From Gordius sp. MW1 (taxonomy: Eukaryota > Nematomorpha > Gordioida > Gordea > Gordiidae): DNA of 64,000 bases. A program made the translations under genes and the position numbers. Shown here piece after piece: positions 1 through 9,938 of this stretch. The notes beneath the pieces were generated by a model, which worked only from the letters and a program-made list of their open reading frames with translations, did no database searches and was not told where the DNA came from. Where the stretch lies: NCBI GenBank assembly GCA_964036665.1, contig OZ038529.1, positions 15,198,060 to 15,262,059 of the forward strand, in the 5' to 3' direction. The first letter of the stretch is position 1, and the number at the start of each line of letters is the position of its first letter.

Positions 1-346
1 CGTTGTATTTTGTCAAAATGAATAGTTCTGGCAGCTTAAAACCTCTTTTCGGAAGTCAATCGAGGATAATAGGATTCTCAAATTGGGTTACTTTTATGTA
101 TTTTTTCATGCTCTTTCACATAGAATCGAAAAAAATAAATATTTTTACCTCAAAATTTTTCACATATTTTTCTTTGAACCGTATGCATCCGATGAAAGTT
201 GTCGTTTTCAGACGTGGTTTCGATGATAAAAAGTAAAAATTTATCAGAATCAGAAAACTATTACTTCAAAATCATGATCGCATAGTGCATTTTTGAAAAA
301 TTAAGCACTCACGTTGCGATACAACAAACTAATCGCAACAATAAAA
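1..346. repeat. Type I monomer, 346-bp GAATAG subtype, left window edge
   Basis: The window opens at the phase point of a 346-bp unit with TTGTATTTTG, AATGAATAG and TCTGGCAG. It matches the units at 1378 and 3746 almost base for base, so it is probably the end of a further higher-order copy lying to the left. The extra A removes an in-frame stop and opens a 77-codon frame; this frame is a property of the subtype and not evidence of a gene. Confidence 0.85.
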
Positions 347-2719
347 CGTTGTCTTTTGTCAAAATGATAGTTCTCGCAGCTTAAAACCTCTTTTCGGAAG
401 TCAATCGAGGATAATAGGATTCTCAAATTGGCTTACTTTTATATATTTTTTCATGCTCTTTCACATAGAATCGAAAAAAATAAATGTTTTTACCTCAAAA
501 TTTTTCACATATTTTTCTTTGAACCGTATTCATCCGATGAAAGATGTCGTATTCAGACGTAATTTCTAAGATCCCAAGTAATAATCTATCAGAATCTGAA
601 AACTATTACTTTGAAATCATGATCGCATAGAGCCATTTTCAAAAATTAAGCACTCACGTTGCGATACAACAAACTAATCGCAACAATAAAACGTTGTCTT
701 TTGTCAAAATGATAGTTCTCGCAGCATAAAACCTCTTTTCAGAAGTCAATCGAGGATAATAGGATTCTCAAATTGGCTTACTCTTATATATTTTTTCATG
801 CTCTTTCACATAGAATCGAAAAAAATAAATATTTTTACCTCAAAATTTTTCACATATTTTTCTTTGAACCGTATTCATCCGATGAAAGATGTCGTTTTCA
901 GACGTGGTTTCTATGATCCCAAGTAAAAATTAGAATCTGAAAACTATTACTTTGAAATCATGATCGCATAGAGCCATTTTCATAAATTAAGCACTCACGT
1001 TGCGATACAACAAACTAATCGCAACAATAAAACGTTGTCTTTTGTCAAAATGATAGTTCTCGCAGCTTAAAACCTCTTTTCGGAAGTCAATCGAGGATAA
1101 TAGGATTCTCAAATTGGCTTACTTTTATATATTTTTTCATGCTCTTTCACAAAGTATCGAAAAAAATAAATATTTTTACCTCAAAATTTTTCACATACTT
1201 TTCTTTCAACCGTATGCATCCGATGAAAGTTGTCGTTTTCAGACGTGGTTTCGATGATAAAAAGTAAAAATTTATCAGAATTAGAAAACTATTACTTTAA
1301 AATCATGATCGCATAGTGCATTTTTGAAAAATTCAGCACTCACGTTGCGATACAACAAACTAATCGCAACAATAAAACGTTGTATTTTGTCAAAATGAAT
1401 AGTTCTGGCAGCTTAAAACCTCTTTTCGGAAGTCAATCGAGGATAATAGGATTCTCAAATTGGGTTACTTTTATGTATTTTTTCATGCTCTTTCACATAG
1501 AATCGAAAAAAATAAATATTTTTACCTCAAAATTTTTCACATATTTTTCTTTGAACCGTATGCATCCGATGAAAGTTGTCGTTTTCAGACGTGGTTTCGA
1601 TGATAAAAAGTAAAAATTTATCAGAATCAGAAAACTATTACTTCATAATCATGATCGCATAGTGCATTTTTGAAAAATTCAGCACTCACGTTGCGATACA
1701 AAAAACTAATCGCAACAATAAAACGTTGTCTTTTGTCAAAATGATAGTTCTCGCAGCTTAAAACCTCTTTTCGGAAGTCAATCGAGGATAATAGGATTCT
1801 CAAATTGGCTTACTTTTATATATTTTTTCATGCTCTTTCACAAAGAATCGAAAAAAATAAATATTTTTACCTCGAAATTTTTCACATATTTTTCTTTGAA
1901 CCGTATTCATCCGATGAAAGTTGTCGTTTTCAGACGTGGTTTCGATGATAAAAAGTAAAAATTTATCAGAATCAGAAAACTATTACTTTAAAATCATGAT
2001 CGCATAGTGCATTTTTGGAAAATTAAGCACTCACGTTGCGATACAACAAACTAATCGCAACAATAAAACGTTGTCTTTTGTCAAAATGATAGTTCTCGCA
2101 GCTTAAAACCTCTTTTCGGAAGTCAATCGAGGATAATAGGATTCTCAAATTGGCTTACTTTTATATATTTTTTCATGCTCTTTCACATAGAATCGAAAAA
2201 AATAAATATTTTTACCTCAAAATTTTTCACATATTTTTCTTTGAACCGTATGCATCCGATGAAAGTTGTCGTTTTCAGACGTGGTTTCGATGATAAAAAG
2301 TAAAAATTTATCAGAATCAGAAAACTATTACTTCAAAATCATGATCGCATAGTGCATTTTTTAAAAATTAAGCACTCACGTTGCGATACAACAAACTAAT
2401 CGCAACAATAAAACGTTGTCTTTTGTCAAAATTCGAGGATAATAGGATTCTCAAATTGGCTTACTTTTATATATTTTTTCATGCTCTTTCACATAGAATC
2501 GAAAAAAATAAATATTTTTACCTCAAAATTTTTCACATATTTTTCTTTGAACCGTATGCATCCGATGAAAGTTGTCGTTTTCAGACGTGGTTTCGATGAT
2601 AAAAAGTAAAAATTTATCAAAATCAGAAAACTATTACTTCAAAATCATGATCGCATAGTGCATTTTTGAAAAATTAAGCACTCACGTTGCGATACAACAA
2701 ACTAATCGCAACAATAAAA
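347..2719. repeat. 7-mer higher-order repeat, copy 1 (about 2.37 kb)
   Basis: Monomers start at 347, 692, 1033, 1378, 1724, 2069 and 2414. Private markers run in the same order as in the next copy: GTTTTTACC with GACGTAATTTC, then CTCTTATATA, then AAAGTATCG with ACATACTTTTC, then GAATAG with TTGTATTTTG, then AAAGAATCG with CCTCGAAATT, then a plain type I unit. The seventh unit, 2414-2719, has an internal deletion and forms the junction to copy 2. The unit at 692 reads GCAGCATAAAACC, a private change not present in copy 2. Confidence 0.85.
2414..2719. repeat. Truncated monomer with 39-bp internal deletion
   Basis: This unit reads GTCAAAATTCGAGGATAATA where others have GTCAAAAT, 39 further bases, then TCGAGG. 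The lost part covers the GATAGTTCTCGCAG to GGAAGTCAA stretch of the conserved core. GTCAA occurs at both edges (GTCAAAATG and AGTCAATCG), consistent with slippage or short-homology deletion. The following unit begins CTTTGTC instead of CGTTGTC. No other unit in the window carries this deletion. Confidence 0.9.
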
Positions 2720-4779
2720 CTTTGTCTTTTGTCAAAATGATAGTTCTCGCAGCTTAAAACCTCTTTTCGGAAGTCAATCGAGGATAATAGGATTCTCAAA
2801 TTGGCTTACTTTTATAAATTTTTTCATGCTCTTTCACATAGAATCGAAAAAAATAAATGTTTTTACCTCAAAATTTTTCACATATTTTTCTTTGAACCGT
2901 ATTCATCCGATGAAAGATGTCGTATTCAGACGTAATTTCCAAGATCCCAAGTAATAATTTATCAGAATCTGAAAACTATTACTTTGAAATCATGATCGCA
3001 TAGAGCCATTTTCAAAAATTAAGCACTCACGTTGCGATACAACAAACTAATCGCAACAATAAAACGTTGTCTTTTGTCAAAATGATAGTTCTCGCAGCTT
3101 AAAACCTCTTTTCGGAAGTCAATCGAGGATAATAGGATTCTCAAATTGGCTTACTCTTATATATTTTTTCATGCTCTTTTACATAGAATCGAAAAAAATA
3201 AATATTTTTACCTCAAAATTTTTCACATATTTTTCTTTGAACCGTATTCATCCGATGAAAGATGTCGTTTTCAGACGTGGTATGATCCCAAGTAAAAATT
3301 AGAATCTGAAAACTATTACTTTGAAATCATGATCGCATAGAGCCATTTTCATAAATTAAGCACTCACGTTGCGATACAACAAACTAATCGCAACAATAAA
3401 ACGTTGTCTTTTGTCAAAATGATAGTTCTCGCAGCTTAAAACCTCTTTTGGAAGTCAATCGAGGATAATAGGATTCTCAAATTGGCTTACTTTTATATAT
3501 TTTTTCATGCTCTTTCACAAAGTATCGAAAAAAATAAATATTTTTACCTCAAAATTTTTCACATACTTTTCTTTCAACCGTATGCATCCGATGAAAGTTG
3601 TCGTTTTCAGACGTGGTTTCGATGATAAAAAGTAAAAATTTATCAGAATTAGAAAACTATTACTTTAAAATCATGATCGCATAGTGCATTTTTGAAAAAT
3701 TCAGCACTCACGTTGCGATACAACAAACTAATCGCAACAATAAAACGTTGTATTTTGTCAAAATGAATAGTTCTGGCAGCTTAAAACCTCTTTTCGGAAA
3801 TCAATCGAGGATAATAGGATTCTCAAATTGGGTTACTTTTATGTATTTTTTCATGCTCTTTCACATAGAATCGAAAAAAATAAATATTTTTACCTCAAAA
3901 TTTTTCACATATTTTTCTTTGAACCGTATGCATCCGATGAAAGTTGTCGTTTTCAGACGTGGTTTCGATGATAAAAAGTAAAAATTTATCAGAATCAGAA
4001 AACTATTACTTCATAATCATGATCGCATAGTGCATTTTTGAAAAATTCAGCACTCACGTTGCGATACAAAAAACTAATCGCAACAATAAAACGTTGTCTT
4101 TTGTCAAAATGATAGTTCTCGCAGCTTAAAACCTCTTTTCGGAAGTCAATCGAGGATAATAGGATTCTCAAATTGGCTTACTTTTATATATTTTTTCATG
4201 CTCTTTCACAAAGAATCGAAAAAAATAAATATTTTTACCTCGAAATTTTTCACATATTTTTCTTTGAACCGTATTCATCCGATGAAAGTTGTCGTTTTCA
4301 GACGTGGTTTCGATGATAAAAAGTAAAAATTTATCAGAATCAGAAAACTATTACTTAAAAATCATGATCGCATAGTGCATTTTTGGAAAATTAAGCACTC
4401 ACGTTGCGATACAACAAACTAATCGCAACAATAAAACGTTGTCTTTTCAAAATGATAGTTCTGGCAGCTTAAAACCTCTTTTCGGAAGTCAATCGAGGAT
4501 AATAGGATTCTCAAATTGGCTTACTTTTATATATTTTTTCATGCTCTTTCACATAGAATCGAAAAAAATAAATATTTTTACCTCAAAATTTTTCAAATAT
4601 TTTTCTTTGAACCGTATGCATCCGATGAAAGTTGTCGTTTTCAGACGTGGTTTCGATGATAAAAAGTAAAAATTTATCAGAATCAGAAAACTATTACTTC
4701 AAAATCATGATCGCATAGTGCATTTTTTAAAAATTAAGCACTCACGTTGCGATACAACAAACTAATCGCAACAATAAAA
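2720..4779. repeat. 7-mer higher-order repeat, copy 2 (six units matched)
   Basis: Monomers start at 2720, 3065, 3402, 3746, 4092 and 4437 and match copy 1 units in order, at an offset of 2368-2373 bp. New changes since the duplication include GGTATGATCCC (4 bases lost) in the unit at 3065, CTTTTGGAAG in the unit at 3402, GGAAATCAATCG near 3800, and TTGTCTTTTCAAAATG (2 bases lost) at 4437. After 4779 the sequence no longer follows the copy 1 order. Confidence 0.82.
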
Positions 4780-5770
4780 CGTTGTCTTTTGTCAAAATGA
4801 TAGTTTTCGCAGCTTAAAACCTCTTTTCGGAAGTCAATCGAGGATAATAGGATTCAAATTGGCTTACTTTTATATATTTTTTCATGCTCTTTCACATAGA
4901 ATCGAAAAAAATAAATATTTTTACCTCAAAATTTTTCAGATATTTTTCTTTGAACCGTATTCATCCGATGAAAGATGTCGTATTCAGACGTGGTTTCTAT
5001 GATCCCAAGTAAAAATTTATCAGAATCTGAAAACTATTACTTTGAAATCATGATCGCATAGAGCCATTTTCAAAAATTAAGCACTCACGTTGCGATACAA
5101 CAAACTAATCGCAACAATAAAACGTTGTCTTTTGTCAAAATGATAGTTCTCGCAGCTTAAAACCTCTTTTCGGAAGTCAATCGAGGATAATAGGATTCTC
5201 AAATTGGCTTACTTTTATATATTTTTTCATGCTCTTTCACATAGAATCGAAAAAAATAAATATTTTTACCTCGAAATTTTTCACATATTTTTCTTTGAAC
5301 CGTGTGCATCCGATGAAAGTTGTCGTTTTCAGACATGGTTTCTATGATAAAAAGTAAAAATTTATCAGAATCAGAAAACTATTACTTCAAAATCATGATC
5401 GCTTAGTGCATTTTTGAAAAATTAAGCACTCACGTTGCGATACAACAAACTAATCGCAACAATAAAACGTTGTCTTTTGTCGAAATGATAGTTCTCGCAG
5501 CTTAAAACCTCTTTTCGGAAGTCAATCGAGGATAATAGGATTCTCAAATTGGCTTGCTTTTATATATTTTTTCATGCTCTTTTACATAGAATCGAAAAAA
5601 ATAAATATTTTTACCTCAAAATTTTTCACATTTTTTTCTTTGAACCGTATTCATCCGATGAAAGATGTCGTTTTCAGACGTGGTTTCTATGATCCCAAGT
5701 AAAAACTTATCAGAATCTGAACACTATTACTTTGAAATCATGATCGCATAGAGCCATTTTCATAAATTAA

Positions 5771-5930
5771 GCACTCACGTTGCGATACAACAAACTAATC
5801 GCAACAATAAAACGTTGTCTTTTGTCAAAATGATAGTTCTCGCAGCTTAAAACCTCTTTTCGGAAGTCAATCGAGGATAATAGGATTCTCAAATTGGCTT
5901 ACTTTTATATATTTTTTCATGCTCTTTCAC
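5771..5930. other. Conserved core of the satellite, spanning the monomer phase point (example)
   Basis: The stretch from GCACTCACGTTGCGAT through the phase point to CTTTTATATATTTTTTCATG is nearly invariant from unit to unit across the window. Most diagnostic substitutions and almost all length changes lie outside it. Exceptions are few: CTCGCAG or CTGGCAG, CTTTTCGG or CTCGTTTCGG, GGATAATAGG or GGATATAAGG, and GGCTTAC, GGGTTAC or GGCTTGC. It contains the GTTGCGAT...ATCGCAAC inverted repeat and the AACGTT palindrome. Conservation could reflect binding of a chromatin protein or simply efficient gene conversion; the sequence alone cannot separate these. Confidence 0.6.
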
Positions 5931-6157
5931 ATAGAATCGAAAAAAATAAATATTTTTACCTCGAAATTTTTCTCAGATTTTTCTTTGAACCGTATGCATT
6001 CGATGAAAGTTGTCGTTTTCAGACGTGGTTTCGATGATAAAAAGTAAAAATTTATCAGAATCAGAAAACTATTACTTTAAAATCATGATCGCATAGTGCA
6101 TTTTTGAAAAATTAAGCACTCACGTTGCGATACAACAAACTAATCGCAACAATAAAA
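5813..6157. repeat. Representative type I monomer (345 bp)
   Basis: A full-length example of the type I haplotype. Diagnostic bases in order are GTATGCAT, AAAGTTGTCG, TTTCGATGATAAAAAG, AATCAGAAAA, TTAAAATCATG and GTGCATTTTTGAAAAATT. ATGCAT sits in type I only, while type II reads ATTCAT. This copy carries two private changes shared with the unit at 14414: TCTCAGATTT for TCACATATTT, and GCATTCGATG for GCATCCGATG. By direct count about 105 of 345 bases are G or C, and roughly 14 are the C of a CpG. Confidence 0.9.
6124..6150. other. 8-bp perfect inverted repeat in the conserved core (example)
   Basis: GTTGCGAT at 6124-6131 and its reverse complement ATCGCAAC at 6143-6150 are separated by 11 bases (ACAACAAACTA). 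The element recurs about once per 345 bp in the same place, just upstream of the AACGTT phase point. Some units carry single changes in one arm (ACCGCAAC near 20596, GTTGCGGT near 46814, GTTGCGTT near 56095) without a matching change in the other arm. A paired RNA or cruciform is therefore not shown to be under selection; a dyad-symmetric protein site is an equally good reading. Confidence 0.6.
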
Positions 6158-9100
6158 CGTTGTCTTTTGTCAAAATGATAGTTCTCGCAGTTTAAACCTC
6201 TTTTCGGAAGTCAATCGAGGATAATAGGATTCTCAAATTGGGTTACTTTTATATATTTTTTCATGCTCTTTCACATAGAATCGAAAAAAAGAAATATTTT
6301 TACCTCGAAATTTTTCACATATTTTTCTTTGAACCGTATTCATCCGATGAAAGTTGTCGTTTTCAGACGTGGTTTCGATGATAAAAAGTAAAAATTTATC
6401 AGAATCAGAAAACTATTACTTTAAAATCATGATCGCATAGTGCATTTTTGAAAAATTAAGCACTCACGTTGCGATACAACAAACTAATCGCAACAATAAA
6501 ACGTTGTCTTTTGTCAAAATGATAGTTCTCGCAGCTTAAAACCTCTTTTCGGAAGTCAATCGAGGATAATAGGATTCTCAAATTGGCTTACTTTTATATA
6601 TTTTTTCATGCTCTTTCAGAATCGAAAAAAATAAATATTTTTACCTCAAAATTTTTCACATATTTTTCTTTCAACCGTATGCATCCGATGAAAGATGTCG
6701 TTTTCAGACGTGGTTTCTATGATCCCAAGTAAAAATTTTAAAGAATCTGAAAACTATTACTTTGAAATCATGATCGCATAGAGCCATTTTCATAAATTAA
6801 GCACTCACGTTGCGATACAACAAACTAATCGCAACTATAAAACGTTGTCTTTTGTCAAAATGATAGTTCTCGCAGCTTAAAACCTCTTTTCGGAAGTCAA
6901 TCGAGGATAATAGGATTCTCAAATTGGCTTGCTTTTATATATTTTTTCATGCTCTTTCACATAGAATCGAAAAAAATAAATATTTTTACCTCAAAATTTT
7001 TCACATATTTTTCTTTGAAACGTATTCATCCGATGAAAGATGTCGTATTCAGACGTGGTTTCTATGATCCCAAGTAAAAATTTATCAGAATCTGAAAACT
7101 ATTACTTTGAAATCATGATCGCATAGTGCATTTTTGAAAGATTCAGCACTCACGTTGCGATACAACAAACTAATCGCAACAATAAAACGTTGTCTTTTGT
7201 CAAAATGATAGTTCTCGCAGCTTAAAACCTCTTTTCGGAAGTCGAGGATAATAGGATTCTCAAATTGGCTTACTTTTTTATATTTTTTCATGCTCTTTCA
7301 GAATCGAAAAAAATAAATATTTTTACCTCAAAATTTTTCACATATTTTTCTTTCAACCGTATGCATCCGATGAAAGATGTCGTTTTCAGACGTGGTTTCT
7401 ATGATCCCAAGTAAAAATTTTAAAGAATCTGAAAACTATTACTTTGAAATCATGATCGCATAGAGCCATTTTCATAAATTAAGCACTCACGTTGCGATAC
7501 AACAAACTAATCGCAACTATAAAACGTTGTCTTTTGTCAAAATGATAGTTCTCGCAGTTTAAACCTCTTTTCGGAAGTCAATCGAGGATAATAGGATTCT
7601 CAAATTGGGTTACTTTTATATATTTTTTCATGCTCTTTCACATAGAATCGAAAAAAAGAAATATTTTTACCTCAAAATTTTTCACATATTTTTCTTTGAA
7701 CCGTATTCATCCGATGAAAGTTGTCGTTTTCAGACGTGGTTTCGATGATAAAAAGTAAAAATTTATCAGAATCAGAAAACTATTACTTTAAAATCATGAT
7801 CGCATAGTGCATTTTTGAAAAATTCGGCACTCACGTTGCGATACAACAAACTAATCGCAACAATAAAACGTTGTCTTTTGTCAAAATGATAGTTCTCGCA
7901 GCTTAAAACCTCTTTTCGGAAGTCAATCGAGGATAATAGGATTCTCAAATTGGCTTACTTTTATATATTTTTTCATGCTCTTTCACATAGAATCGAAAAA
8001 ATAAATATTTTTACCTCAAAATTTTTCACATATTTTTCTTTCAACCGTATGCATCCGATGAAAGTTGTCGTTTTCAGACGTCGTTTCGATGATAAAAAGT
8101 AAAAATTTATCAGAATTAGAAAACTATTACTTTAAAATCATGATCGCATAGTGCATTTTTGAAAAATTCGGCACTCACGTTGCGATACAACAAACTAATC
8201 GCAACAATAAAACGTTGTCTTTTGTCAAAATGGATAGTTCTGGCAGCTTAAAACCTCTTTTCGGAAGTAAATCGAGGATAATAGGATTCTCAAATTGGCT
8301 TACTTTTATATATTTTTTCATGCTCTTTCACATAGAATCGCAAAAAATAAATATTTTTACCTCAAAATTTTTCACATATTTTTCTTTCAACCGTATGCAT
8401 CCGATGAAAGTTGTCGTTTTCAGACGTGATTTCGATGATAAAAAGTAAAAATTTATCAGAATCAGAAAACTATTACTTTAAAATCATGATCGCATAGTGC
8501 ATTTTTGAAAAATTAAGCACTCACGTTGCGATACAACAAACTAATCGCAACAATAAAACGTTGTCTTTTGTCAAAATGATAGTTCTCGCAGCTTAAAACC
8601 TCTTTTCGGAAGTCAATCGAGGATAATAGGATTCTCAAATTGGCTTACTTTTATATATTTTTTCATGCTCTTTCACATAGAATCGAAAAAAATAAATATT
8701 TTTACCTCAAAATTTTTCACATATTTTTCTTTGAACCGTATTCATCCTATAAAAGATGTCGTTTTCAGACGTGGTTTCTTTGATCCCAAGTAAAAATTTT
8801 AAAGAATCTGAAAACTATTACTTTGAAATCATGATCGCATAGAGCCATTTTCATAAATTAAGCACTCACGTTGCGATACAACAAATTAATCGCAACTATA
8901 AAACGTTGTCTTTTGTCAAAATGATAGTTCTGGCAGCTTAAAACCTCTTTTCGGAAGTCAATCGAGGATAATAGGATTCTCAAATTGGGTTACTTTTATG
9001 TATTTTTTTATGCTCTTTCACATAGAATCGAAAAAAATAAATATTTTTACCTCAAAATTTTTCACATATTTTTCTTTGAACCGTATGCATCCGATGAAAG

Positions 9101-9938
9101 TTGTCGTTTTCAGACGTGGTTTAGATGATAAAAAGTAAAAATTTATCAGAATCAGAAAACTATTACTTCAAAATCATGATCGCATAGTGCATTTTTGAAA
9201 AATTCAGCACTCACGTTGCGATACAACAAACTAATCGCAACAATAAAACGTTGTCTTTTGTCAAAATGATAGTTCTCGCAGCTTAAAACCTCTTTTCGGA
9301 AGTCAATCGAGGATAATAGGATTCTCAAATTGGCTTGCTTTTATATATTTTTTTATGCTCTTTCACATAGAATCGAAAAAAATAAATATTTTTACCTCAA
9401 AATTTTTCACATATTTTTCTTTGAACCGTATTCATCCGATGAAAGATGTCGTATTCAGACGTGGTTTCTATGATCCCAAGTAAAAATTTATCAGAATCTG
9501 AAAACTATTACTTTGAAATCATGATCGCATAGTGCATTTTTGAAAGATTCAGCACTCACGTTGCGATACAACAAACTAATCGCAACAATAAAACGTTGTC
9601 TTTTGTCAAAATGATAGTTCTCGCAGCTTAAAACCTCTTTTCGAAAGTCAATCGAGGATAATAGGATTCTCAAATTGGCTTACTTTTATATATTTTTTCA
9701 TGCTCTTTCACATAGAATCGCAAAAAATAAATATTTTTACCTCAAAATTTTTCACATATTTTTCTTTCAACCGTATGCATCCGATGAAAGTTGTCGTTTT
9801 CAGACGTGATTTCGATGATAAAAAGTAAAAATTTATCAGAATCAGAAAACTATTACTTTAAAATCATGATCGCATAGTGCATTTTTGAAAAATTAAGCAC
9901 TCACGTTGCGATACAACAAACTAATCGCAACAATAAAA
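6158..9938. repeat. 11-mer higher-order repeat, copy 1 (3781 bp)
   Basis: Monomers start at 6158, 6502, 6843, 7188, 7525, 7869, 8213, 8559, 8904, 9249 and 9594. Order-defining markers include GCAGTTTAAACC with AAAAAGAAAT (6158 and 7525), TTTCAGAATCG (6502 and 7188), GGCTTGC with AAAGATTCAGC (6843 and 9249), GACGTCGTTTCG with TTCGGCAC (7869), ATGGATAG with ATCGCAAAAAAT (8213), and GTTTAGATG (8904). Units 1-10 agree with copy 2 apart from a handful of differences noticed by eye. The unit at 7188 lacks 4 bases (GGAAGTCGAGG) that copy 2 has. The eleventh unit is chimeric. Confidence 0.88.
9594..9938. repeat. Chimeric monomer at the 11-mer junction
   Basis: The left part follows the unit that comes eleventh in copy 2 (13379), while the right part, from ATCGCAAAAAAT through GACGTGATTTCG to GAAAAATTAAGC, matches the unit at 8213. 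The next unit is the first of copy 2. This is what an unequal crossover between non-equivalent monomers leaves at a duplication joint. The switch lies between CGAAAGTC and ATCGCAAAA, about 9643-9719. Confidence 0.75.

Larger units (their letters stand above)
4780..6157. repeat. Four-monomer segment; last three units copied again at 13724-14755
   Basis: Monomers start at 4780, 5123, 5468 and 5813. The last three carry rare markers that reappear in the same order 8601 bp downstream: CAGACATGG with GATCGCTTAG, TGTCGAAATG, and TCTCAGATTT with GCATTCGATG. The first unit is type II with TTTTCGCAG and GGATTCAAATTGG (2 bases lost). The intervening 11-mer duplication now separates the two copies. Confidence 0.8.

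Noticed and set aside
1380-1613. Recurrent 77-codon plus-strand open frame (also at 3, 3748, 8215, 12000, 26739, 29149, 37650, 40376, 45137 and others)
   Set aside because: It exists only in units with an extra base (AATGAATAG or ATGGATAG) that skips the usual stop. It lies wholly inside the satellite, has no conserved coding pattern, and is broken in the majority of units. The translated pattern follows DNA repetition, not selection on protein.
5851-5882. CENP-B box-like sequence around CTTTTCGGAAGTCAATCGAGG
   Set aside because: The required spacing of TTCG, A and CGGG is not met on this strand, and I saw no match on the other. The resemblance is limited to TTCG.
5897-5922. TATA-box-like ACTTTTATATATTTTTTC as a promoter in each unit
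   Set aside because: Expected by chance in 70% A+T sequence, with no start-site or polymerase III box motif near it. Satellite transcription is possible but not supported by the sequence.
6124-6150. Structured RNA gene based on the inverted repeat
   Set aside because: Variants in either arm (ACCGCAAC, GTTGCGGT, GTTGCGTT) are not matched in the other arm, and there is no further pairing around the stem. tRNA, rRNA and other RNA genes were not seen.
5813-6157. Origin of the 345-bp unit from an internal duplication of about 172 bp
   Set aside because: The halves share only short AT-rich words (for example GTTGTC and TTTTTCA). I could not find a consistent half-unit offset, so a dimeric origin is not shown.
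9491-9673. Recurrent 60-codon minus-strand open frame (also at 10866, 13276, 19136, 23951, 27671, 30081, 48129, 50867, 53277, 54650)
   Set aside because: It appears only where a type II middle joins a GTGCATTTTTG ending, a mosaic that removes a stop. There is no independent sign of expression or coding selection.
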